A DNA stretch of 64,000 nucleotides from Paraspadella gotoi (lineage: Eukaryota; Chaetognatha), in assembly GCA_051294375.1 (NCBI GenBank), contig CM119265.1, forward strand, positions 19,868,880 through 19,932,879. Direction: 5' to 3'. Positions 54,827 to 64,000 of the stretch are shown one piece after another. The position numbers and the translations under genes are program-made. Numbering within the stretch: the stretch's first letter is position 1; every line of letters begins with the position of its first letter. The notes beneath the pieces were generated by a model that was not told the DNA's origin, made no database searches, and saw only the letters and a list, made by a program, of their open reading frames with translations.

Positions 54827-57320
54827 GCTTCCCATTGATCTCTCAACCTGTCTCGGGGCTCAACTTACAAAGAGTCACGAAACACTCCGTAGCAACATTA
54901 CAACTTATACTGTTACAGTTAATCACGTACCGTTTTATTTGGGTGGGAAACGCGCGGGAAAACGCTATTTAATTATTTTGGATAACTTCGGCGTGCATTC
55001 GTCGGAATATCTTTGTGTTAGGGCTTAATTAAACCGTCCGTCGAAAGCAGAAACAGGCCTGAAATTATGTGCGCGTTGTTTTAATTTGGTCTTCCCCTTT
55101 TTTAAAAAATAATCGTACAACCAAAAACAGTTTTTGAGCCATAAGAATTACAATTTTTAATATCAGTTTGGTCTATATCTCAGTTTATTTAACAAGTTGT
55201 TGAGAGGCTTTATTTTACTCTGGACTGTTACATATTCTTTGCTTTTATATTATATCAGTTTATACTCATTGAAAGCATAAATAATGTTTCGTAATAACTT
55301 CCAGTAGAAGCATAATGATGACTAAAAAGGCAACAGAAGACTGTGGTTATGTAAAACTATTATTTATGCCTCTATTTTGTTTATATACATTGACTCTTAT
55401 GAAAATTTTATCTACATTAGATTTATGTCTCATATTTTTCACAATATCTAGTTCACATTTCCTCACAAGATCGGAGAATTGAATCAATCTAATTTTTTTA
55501 GCGTTGACCCTTTTTGTGTTAGATTTAATGGGGTTTGTAATATTTCGACAGCAGTGAGCATCATAAAAATTGAATTTTGTGGAATGATTACTGAACGCGT
55601 TATATGAAAACTATCGATTTGTCGTGAATTTCAAATCTTAAAAATTTTGCCCCAAAATTTGAATGTTTTTAAGTTATTTTTAAAACTTATCAATGCATAT
55701 CTTTATCTGTTAAACAGAAACTGTTGAGTATCAAATGTTTGTTTTTAATTTGTTTGGAATTTAAACAAACCGTGAAGGATATACAGTAGAAATTCCCGTA
55801 TTTCGAACACAAGTAACTGCATGTTTCGAAAACCGGAATTTTTTTTTTGTTTATCGCATGTATCGACTTAATATTAATGGCAAATATTATTGATAGATAC
55901 CTTTATTTCTATGCGTGACTTGTGCTACTGACCCACTCCCTTTTATTCGAAGGAAGTTAAAAAAAGCAATCAAATTATATCGAACGAACATTATCGTATT
56001 CGTTTTCTTCCTTCGAAATTCTCTTTACTCATGCATCTCTTATGTCGGTGGATTTATCTTTGTCTGTGATTATTCAATTACTCGGCTGATGGTGCAACTG
56101 ACCAAGAAAGGGGACTTTTTTAAGTCACTCGTCTGATTCGATGCGCGCGAATGTCGTTTTTGCTTTCATTCGGTCTCTTTAACTTTGGAGCATTTTCATC
56201 ACCTTTACACGTTTCTATTCCGTGCAAACTTATTTCGTGTAAAACAAAAAGCTCTCGAAGCATTCCATAGGTTTCTGCATTGGAATGACATTGTGAATAA
56301 TTTTTTTAGTTTAAATTGTGCACAATTCGTAAAGAATAAAGGATTTTTACCGTTAGAGTAATGGTTTTATAAACCGTAAAACACCAAAAAATTTTTTTTC
56401 CTCACTCTCGTAGTGACGAGACTGCTGGAAAATATAGTTTAGTTCATACCCTTGCTTGCAGCGGGCTGCCACCATTAAATTTGCACCTTGGTTTCATTCA
56501 GAAACTTTTTACTTTTTATCCCATTTTTATTTGGCAAGGCTTAATAATTTGTTATTGCTCGTTACAATATCTGTAATATCTGTTTTTTCCTTTGTTGTTT
56601 TTAGGAAAAAATAGTTTATTAAACAAAAAGTTTTTCGCATCAGATTTTATCGTCTTTCTAAAGTGACTATGTATTTATGAAAAGGAGATTATAAACCAGG
56701 GCTCTCCGATAGAAAATTGCTTTTATTGTCCTATTTTATGAATCGTGGTTTCGTGACAATTTAAAAATAGGCTGGAGGGTTATATTTGTACGCTCTCCTA
56801 TAACGGACCAGATTTTTACGAGGAGCCCTCGTTTCTGTCTCCATTTTAAGACCTAACGTATAATTTACTTCGATTTTAAATTAAAGATTTTATTTTTGGA
56901 ATTTTAATTTTTAATGTAGTTAATGAATACTTTTAGTCATTTTTATTTTGAGACAATTATATTTTCAGAAAAAAAAATCGCACTCAACCGAAATGTTAGA
57001 ACGAATTCTGGTTTGATTGCGTGAGAAAACACTTCATAAAAGGATGTGTATATAATTTTGAACCCCATGAAGGTTTCGTGAGTTGAATGGAAACAAATAG
57101 ATGTTGTGACACTCACAGCTGCTTCTAATTTTATATTTGGAAGGGATTTCCAAGAGTTACGTAGATCATCAACTAACACTATCTATTTTTAGTTAAATAG
57201 CTTTGTGGTGTTTGATATTTCAGAGTTCAGACTGTGTTGAAAGATTAAAGAAATTGGCGCTTTAGTATGAAATGTTTTTAGTTTTTAGTCAATATTCCGT
57301 ATTTATAACCATAAACATTA
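54827..57320. other. 3' flank of ceramide synthase and AT-rich intergenic DNA
   Basis: About 2.5 kb of AT-rich DNA with small open frames lacking recognisable domains. Candidate AATAAA at 56335-56340. No gene seen. Confidence 0.5.
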
Positions 57321-57890
57321 GGCCGGAACATGTTGAAAACTAGAAGTTCTCTCAAATAAATAATGGATGGGTGACTGTAAGAGAATATGAAAATAACAAT
57401 AAATTTAAAAATTTATGATAAGCGCACGGAAGCATTTAAAGATTATTTTATTACTATATAAAGTTTAAAATTTTTTTTAATTTTTCAATTTTTTTTAATA
57501 GATTCTGATAGAGCTTTAAAAGTTAGAAAAAGTTTATTAATACAATTTTTTTAATTCTTTTTGTTTTATTGATGAAAATTTAAAAAAAAACATAAAATTC
57601 AGCCAATGATGATGGTGATTTTTTAAGTTTTTTTCTATTTTTAACTAATTTATTGTCAAAAATTAAAAAAATTGTAGTACTAACTTTCATTTAACTTTTC
57701 AAGCTCTATAAGAATCCGTTCTTAAAAAATAAAATTTTTAAAAAAGATTTTTGTCTTTTGTTATATATAATAATAAATATTTAAAAGCTTCCGTGCAACA
57801 ACCCAATAAACTAATTCAAAAAGTTGTATTGAAAATCGATTTAGTAATAGAAGGAAAAAAGATTTTTTTTTTGAGAGAACGAGAAGTTAT
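57321..57890 (+). mobile_element. 0.6-kb interspersed foldback repeat, copy 2
   Basis: Starts aggccggaacatgttgaaaa and follows copy 1 at 12489-13080 across its whole length with point differences and short indels. It is again an imperfect palindrome. The two copies, 45 kb apart, define a dispersed family. Confidence 0.8.
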
Positions 57891-58462
57891 ATTATATATT
57901 ATATTTGGTCCGCCTTAATAAACATTAATTTGATAGTGAATTGTGAAAATTTATTTTAAAAAAATAAATAAATTCAAAGATTATTAAAATAACGTTGGAG
58001 AAGAAAAAAATTGCATCCCGCTCCCGCGCAACGATGGCGATGAAGAGCAAAACTACGACGAAGCTCATCGATCGACTGATCAAAACAACTGTGACTCCGA
58101 GGTTGTTCTTCTCATATATTTTTTTTTTCAACAGCCTCGATGTTTTCGTTGGATTGTTGACGGTTGCCTTTGTAAAATATCGAATTTTAAGAAATCGTTA
58201 TTGGCAAGAAAAACTCATATTAAAAATTATATTGAGTTTGTCACGGTAGACACGGAAATACGTGAGCCGGTTGTGATTCTCTCCCTTTTCTCTCGTTCAC
58301 TCAAGAAAACAACATGGATTGAAGATTCACAGCAACGGAAAAAGATGGTGACGACTTCGCAGAATTTGGTGATGGATCTCGGGAGAGTGGAGCTCTCGTG
58401 TCTGTCCGCTGCCATCCAATCACTTCACGACACAGGTTCCGTGGAACTTGGATTAAAAAATG

Positions 58463-58533
58463 GGCTCGTCCGGGAGTCGAACCCGGGACCTCTCGCACCC
58501 GAAGCGAGAATCATACCACTAGACCAACGAGCC
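58463..58533 (-). tRNA. tRNA-Pro (CGG)
   Basis: On the minus strand, the acceptor arms GGCTCGT and ACGAGCC pair. The D arm contains the A box (TGGTCTAGTGG), the anticodon stem CTCGC/GCGAG encloses loop TTCGGGT with anticodon CGG, and the T arm carries GGTTCGACTCC. There is no intron. Confidence 0.95.
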
Positions 58534-58725
58534 AAACTTATTTTAATGGTTATTAGTGGGCGGGTAATTCTATGAAGCCTTTTTAATTTTTTTTATAGAA
58601 AATAATGATTTATTACGTATTACGTAAATTGAGTTAACATTGACTCAATAAATTGCTCTCCATTTTATTTTCCTCCAAAACGGTTTAGCTTTAAATTAAA
58701 AAGATTGGGTACCACTCATATCGCT

Positions 58726-58798
58726 GCCCGGTTAGCTCAGTCGGTAGAGCACAGGACTCTTAATCCTGGGGTCGTGGGTTCGAGCCCCACATTGGGCG
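58726..58798 (+). tRNA. tRNA-Lys (CTT)
   Basis: A 73-nt cloverleaf, with 5' GCCCGGT pairing with 3' ATTGGGC, A box TAGCTCAGTCGG, anticodon loop CTCTTAA (anticodon CTT) and B box GGTTCGAGCCC. It is nearly identical to animal tRNA-Lys(CTT). It lies 193 bp from tRNA-Pro on the opposite strand. Confidence 0.97.
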
Positions 58799-59009
58799 CA
58801 TCTATTTTTTAAGGTTATTCGTAAATTTTATAATTTTAATATATTTAAGATATTGTAGAATCGGCTTAATACCGTATCTTAAAATTTTCACCAGTCACCA
58901 CCTATGCCATAATTATTTTTTTCCCTTGCAATTAGCACAACAATAAACTTAATTGGTGAAGTTTTCTTCTAACTTCTGTCATTTAATTTAATTTGCAATT
59001 TCCCACCAG

Positions 59010-62000
59010 TCAAAAGCAACGTGGCGAGTGCCAATTTGCTTAAAGAATCGACTCCAGTTGTTTCCGCCTGCAGCGGGGAGGCGCAACGATCTCAGAAGGA
59101 TGACTTCGACACTTCGGAAAGAAAAAAGGTAAATTTCAACAAATGAGCAACGTCCAGTGAATTCCAGCTCAATTTTTATTCACCTTTTGGACTGAAAACC
59201 TTTCCTGAAATCATAACAGTTGCTTAGAGTTAGCTTAAAATTACTTCATGCACTTTAATATTTTGTATTATTCACACATAAGCTGCTGTAATGAATATTG
59301 TAATAAATATTGTAGCACGTAAATGGTTTTAATTTTTATTTTATTAAACCTTTTGCTGGATAATAGATCTTTAGGAAATCTATTCTAATAGTATTACATT
59401 ATGTTCAGGAAGTGACAATGCCCGAATCGGCCATGGAGCACCCTGGAAAGACCATGATTTACTTAAGAGTCGTTTTCCTCAAAATCGGCGACGTCGACAC
59501 GGTCAAAGAAAACTACAAGGCCGACATCTACATCCAGGCCAAATGGCGAGAACCCTGTCTCGATGGGTTGGATCCCAACAAAACCATCGTCGATATGACT
59601 ACGAGTAATAAGGACGGATAGAGGGAGAGGGATAAAAGGACGGATAGAGGCAGAGCGATATAGGGACGGATAGAGGGAGAGGGATAAAAGGACGGTTAGA
59701 GGGAGAGCGATATAGGGACGGATAGAGGGGCTTTGAGTGCGAGGGTCACTGATTGACGTTCAAATAGTAGATGAGAATTTTTTTTAAATTCGATAACATT
59801 GAAGTTGAAGTTGAAGTTGAAAATTCAACTTGAATAAAATCCAAAACATGGAGGAAGGGGAATTTCGGTCCTATGGCGACTTCAAACGGTCGCCACACTA
59901 AAATTCTGAAATGCACGAGATCAGTGATCCCTTGTGATTAGGAGATGGGCAGTGGGGAACTAATCTTGGGTAAGTATTTGTATTTAAGTCGCCTAAATAC
60001 AACTTTCTTAGTTTGGAATCCGAACCTCTACTTCGAAAACATCATCGGCGGAGGAAAGGGCAAAAACTGGACGACATGGCAGCTGACGACTCGAGGGGAG
60101 GCTTGGGTGTTCGAACGACGCCTGCTGAAGGTCTGTTACGGGATTTGACGTCGAGAAGGATCGAATAATAAATATAATCATTAAAGAATGCCAAAGAGGG
60201 ACTAACCGAAGATCTGACAGAACCCTAATCAATTTTCCAGCTTAAAAAATCATCTTAAGGGAACCCAGTGATGGAAGGGGGTCAAGGTGGGTGAAAGGCT
60301 GATTTCATAAAGTTTGGTGCTTCAAACTTCCCCAATTCCAAAAATGTAACTCATTCTTCTCTAGTCTAATGGGAAAGTGGTAAAAAAATTCGTTTTCGTC
60401 AGCTCCGCCGATTTTCGTTTAAAAATTCGGTAAGGGGCAAATCTTTTCAAAGTTTTGAATTTTTTTTCTTGTAAAGATAGTATAAAATTTTTTTAATATT
60501 TACAACTTTTGAAGAGACAGTAATTATTGTTATGAGTAGTTGACCAGAACCGTTCAATATAAGCAGTCCCTGAGCTTCGGATCAGGCTGTAACACCGTGT
60601 TACAGGCGGGTTAAGCGCCCCGTCCCTCTTAACTGCCAGACGACCACCGGGCTAGAACCCCGGACCTTTGGGTTGGGAGGCGAATGACTTTACTCCGGCA
60701 CCAATGGCCGCTGATGAACGGTTGGTGGATTTTAGTCCACCATACATCCCCCCCTCCCGTAGGGAGAAGTCTGTTGCGTCTCTTCAGTGAATTGTTGTTG
60801 TGTGGAAAGTTCGTCACCAAGTTGAGGCATGTCGCCTGATGTGTTGTGGCGGAAAGTGCATCGCCATGTTGAGGCATGTCGCCTGAAAGTGTTGTTGTTG
60901 CTGTTGTGTTTGGAAGTCGGGCTCACCAATGAAGAGACAGTAATTATTGTTATGAGTTAGTGACAGAACCATTCAATATAAGCAGTCCCTGAGCTTCGGA
61001 TCAGGCTGTAACACCATGTTACAGGCGGGTTAAGCGCCCGTCCCTCTTAACTGCCAGACGACACACCGCTAGAACCCCGGACCTTTGGGTTGGGAGGCGA
61101 ATGGCTTTACTCCGGCACCAATGGCCGCTGATGAATGGTTGGTGGATTTTAGTCCACCATACTTTATACTAAACAACGGCAACTGCAAAGTTTTATTAAC
61201 AATAATATTAAATACGGACATGTTTCGATTCTTACTCGAGTCTTCACAGCGCGAAATTAAAAAAAAACATAAATATTTTTTTTCAAAAAAAAATTATACT
61301 AAACATTAATTCTTGAAAGCTGACATATTTCCAACAATGGCTAACTTATTTTCTCCCACAAAATATAACAGTAGTGATTAGCGATAAAAAAGTTTGAAAG
61401 AAAACTTTTAGAGAATAATTAAATCATTTAATTTTAATCGTGAATTTAGAACTTTTTTTGTTTATAAACAAAATTTTAATGAATAACGCGACTTCTAATC
61501 TGTGCTATACTATCTCAGTACTGAATTATAAAATCTCACTGAGAAGAGATAAAAAAAATCTGAGAGTACTAATGTTTAGAAGAAAAATACAATAAAGTAA
61601 CCCTATAATTATTTTGTCCTTGTTCGCCTTACAAGGGAGTTTTGACTTCTTTTTTTTCACTTTCCCCTATCATTAAGAAGATGAAAACATAACTGTTAAA
61701 AAGCTTTTATTAAATGAGGCTTGCACTAATAATTTTAGCTCTTTACATTTAAAAGTTAAAAAATAAAAAAATTGCGAAAAATTATTTCCCCTGCATAAGT
61801 AAGACAATGGAGGATACCAGTATTTAGGGAAGACCATTTAAACATTTTTTCAATAATTATCTCATCCTTGTTCGCCTTGCAACTTGGAGAAGCAAATTTT
61901 TTTTCACTTTCCCATGCAAAGAAAAATTAATAACTATCACCATTTGAATTCCTTTAATGATAAACCCTTAAGCTTATTATATAATTTTTATCAATGGGTT

Positions 62001-63535
62001 CCCTTAAGACTAATTTTTGAAAACAAACCAATATTCGCTGGTTTTTCTTTTTTATTCCTTTTTGACAAATCTCATTCATACTTCTTTTCGTGTTTCTTCC
62101 CACTCAGGGCACGTTCGCCGAGACGCTGGAATTGATGGACTTTCCCTTCGACGTCCAAGACTTGAGCGTCATCGTGGCGACAGACAAGACGACTCTCGAG
62201 GTCGACCTTGTCCAGGATCAGGACGAGATGTCCGCCATCACGGTCGCGCCCTTCGTCGAGCAGACGGTGAAATCGGGGTTACGGTAGAGGATGGTCCGAT
62301 GTTGTAGAGGCACATAAATCATTTAATGACAATAAATATGAAGAGACACGAGAAAAGACATGTTGTAAAATGGCGAGATCAAGAGAGACTGAAAAGAGAG
62401 AGAGAGAGAGAGAGAGAGCTCTGGTAGCCTCAAAAAAATAATGAGAATGTAAATAATAAAAATATATAAAAACAGTAACTGACAAATTAATATTAGCAGT
62501 TGATTTTAACGAACTCAGCTTATGATGGAGTATGAACACTGAGCAGTGAGCACTGAGCATTGAGCAGAGAAGTGTTCGAAAGCAATAAATATTTAGTACT
62601 CGGTATGTTTGAGCGTTGGGCAAATCTTTATCAATTCTTTTCCAGGAGTGGGACTTGTACAAACACGTAGAGACGGCCAAGATGTCTGTGGTGCACGGTT
62701 ACTCATCCACAACCAAATCATACCCCACCTTCTCCTGCATCGCCCGCGCCGCCAGGAGACCCGGATATTTCTACTGGAACATTTTTCTCGTACTTTTCTT
62801 CATCAATTCGCTCAGGTGGTGGCGATGTTGTTGCTGCAACTGCTTTTGCTGCTGCTGTTCTTTGTTGTTGCTGTCGTAGTTGTAGTTGAAACAATGCCAT
62901 CGACGATTCCTCGAATCTTTCTCCAGTTTCACGACCTTCAGCGTCGACGAAAGTTACGTCCAAAATCGTCTTCAACTTTCCTTCACGCTGTTACTGACCA
63001 CGGTCTCTTTCAAATTCGTGATTAACCGGACGGTACCGAGACTTTCCTACCTCACCTCTCTGGACAAGTGAGAAACTAAAAGTTCGTTCGAAGGTAATTA
63101 TTTGTGAAAATTAACTCATTTTCGTGATCTTTTTCTCAGATATGTGTTGGCTTCGATCATGATGTTATGTCTCATGTGCGTCTGGCACGCGGCATGCGGA
63201 ATTTTCAGGTGATGAAACGTATTGCGTATTAAATTTACTTGACTCTTAGTTTTTTTTATATTAAATTTCAATTTTTAAATATTTCGAACGTAGAAATATA
63301 CTAGGAAAAAAGTGTAACCGGTAGTCTACAAGAACGAAAATAAAGTAGAACCGCAATTTTATAGTCATTATCAACAGAGAGATATGTACAGATCGTAATG
63401 ATGTAATACGTGAGTTAGTATATTGGTAAGTCGGCTCAACCACCCGATTTCAGAGACGACACGGCGGAACACTATCTCGTGACTGACAAGAAAGTCTGCG
63501 CCACGATGTTGGGCGTCTACATCGTTTATCACACG
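59010..63535 (+). CDS. Pentameric ligand-gated ion channel lacking Cys-loop cysteines (3' end outside window)
   Basis: Exons 59010-59128, 59409-59604, 60012-60130, 62108-62266, 62646-62815, 62927-63067, 63140-63208 and 63454-63535 join in phase. They encode a Ser-rich N-terminal tail and a beta-sandwich extracellular domain: VYLR-like IYLRVVFLKIG, ADIYIQAKWREP, WNPNLYFEN and FPFDVQDLSV. TM1 follows (RRPGYFYWNIFLVLFFIN), then TM2 (RLQLSFTLLLTTVSFKFVI), TM3 (YVLASIMMLCLMCVWHAACG) and the start of TM4 (TMLGVYIVYHT). The exon with the FPFD loop has no cysteine, so the disulphide of classic Cys-loop receptors is absent. Ligand and ion selectivity are unknown; the usual cation-filter Glu before TM2 appears to be replaced by Asn/Gln. 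The first exon or exons are not identified and the gene runs past the right edge. Confidence 0.85.
59617..59735 (+). repeat. 26-bp tandem repeat in channel intron
   Basis: Five units starting gacggatagaggg alternate between gagggataaaag and gagcgatatagg endings, making a 52-bp higher-order dimer. Confidence 0.85.
60511..60744 (-). mobile_element. tRNA-derived SINE, copy B
   Basis: On the minus strand it begins TATGGTGGACTAAAATCCAC (a short hairpin) and continues with a tRNA-like part holding an A-box-like TTGGTGCCGGAG and a B box GGGGTTCTAGCCC. It then ends with a tRNA-unrelated body containing the palindrome TGTAACACGGTGTTACA. It lies in the channel gene's third intron. Confidence 0.85.
60745..60930 (+). 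repeat. Spacer between SINE copies with internal direct repeat
   Basis: Two imperfect ~43-bp units share gttgaggcatgtcgcctga, each preceded by a ggaaagt(g/t)c-like start, followed by a TTG-rich stretch. It is bounded on both sides by SINE copies in the same orientation. Confidence 0.7.
60931..61161 (-). mobile_element. tRNA-derived SINE, copy C
   Basis: Nearly identical to copy B and in the same orientation 187 bp away. It carries the same hairpin end, tRNA-like part (here CTAGAACCCC on the plus strand) and palindrome. Confidence 0.85.
61205..61255 (-). repeat. GAAAC-stem motif, copy 2
   Basis: Minus strand GCGCTGTGAAGACTCGAG, then TAAGAATCGAAACATGTC. It shares core and flanks with the block at 51605-51660. 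Confidence 0.5.
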
Positions 63536-64000
63536 GTGAGTAACGATAATCATTAATCAATGTATCGAGCGTTTGAAGGACAGAATGAACGAGTGGTATG
63601 AAAGCTGGAAAGGGTAAGGAGTGAAAGTTATGTAGCGCGATCAATTTTCAATTAGTAAAGACTCATTGATCTCTGTCACTGCGTTCGCCATTTGCACGAC
63701 GCTCTTTCTTGAAAGCAATAACATGTCGTCGTTGCAAGTTTGAAGGTTTTATTTATAGAGTACAAAGGATGTTAAGCGTATGCAAAGTCCTAAGTGTATC
63801 ATATTTTTTTCTCTATTAAGAAATTATCCGTAATGAGTTGTCCCAAAGTATAATATTTTCCTTTTAAAAAGGTGAAAACATTCATTGAAAAAAAATAGTA
63901 AAGCAACCGAAGAGAGGAAAAAGAAAATTAAGAGAAAACGGAAGGCCCGGGAAGATTAAGGGAAAGATGAAAGGAAAGAGTAAAGCAAATAAGGGAAGGA
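63536..64000. other. Channel-gene intron running off the window
   Basis: After the donor at 63536 there is no recognisable TM4 exon. The last 120 bp are purine-rich (gaaagg/agaggaaaaag). Confidence 0.6.

Noticed and set aside
57995-58094. Possible first exon of the channel (MAMKSKTTTKLIDRLIK...)
   Set aside because: Its end phase does not fit the exon at 59010; joining them gives a stop within a few codons.

Overview
This is eukaryotic nuclear DNA, most likely from an invertebrate animal. Every protein gene is broken by GT-AG introns, there is a U2 snRNA-like gene and two nuclear-type tRNA genes, and the non-coding DNA is AT-rich and full of (GA)n/(CT)n microsatellites. The gene set is metazoan: a ceramide synthase 1-like enzyme, a CTDSPL2-type phosphatase, a LITAF-domain protein and a pentameric ligand-gated channel. 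The sequence does not let me name a phylum. Runs of 229-230 N and of 10 N are assembly gaps, and one minisatellite exon carries many one-base slips that look like unpolished long-read sequence.

Layout. 1-13.8 kb is gene-poor: microsatellites, a minisatellite (1.72-2.17 kb), a possible chain of minus-strand micro-exons (1.6-4.6 kb), a 2.5 kb foldback element (5.69-8.22 kb), a U2 snRNA-like gene (10.995-11.19 kb) and a 0.6 kb foldback repeat (12.49-13.08 kb) whose second copy lies at 57.3 kb. 13.8-18.2 kb (+) is an AIG1-like G-domain gene with a zinc-ribbon-like module and a long charged tail containing a 24-bp minisatellite. 38.5-19.4 kb (-) is one large gene reconstructed from 14 phase-compatible exons: a WW domain, three CUE-like domains, a charged helix, a Thr-Val-Ala-Pro repeat region and a Gly-Pro repeat tail. 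Its 7.9 kb first intron contains a complete opposite-strand gene for a two-RRM protein (33.7-37.8 kb, +).

40.77-39.82 kb (-) encodes a small LITAF-domain protein. 46.9-43.3 kb (-) encodes a CTDSPL2-like HAD phosphatase with a greatly enlarged N-terminal half. 50.2-54.8 kb (+) encodes a CERS1-like ceramide synthase without a homeobox-like domain. 58.46-58.80 kb holds tRNA-Pro(CGG) and tRNA-Lys(CTT). 59.0 kb to beyond the right edge (+) encodes a pentameric ligand-gated ion channel with no Cys-loop cysteines, cut off before TM4. A tRNA-derived SINE is present in three copies (54.5, 60.5 and 60.9 kb).

The genes do not form one pathway. Loose themes are membrane and lipid biology (ceramide synthase, LITAF, channel), ubiquitin binding (CUE) with proline-motif binding (WW), and nuclear RNA or CTD-related functions (RRM protein, CTDSPL2, U2). 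All gene models were built by eye from splice sites, reading phase and remembered family motifs; no search was run.
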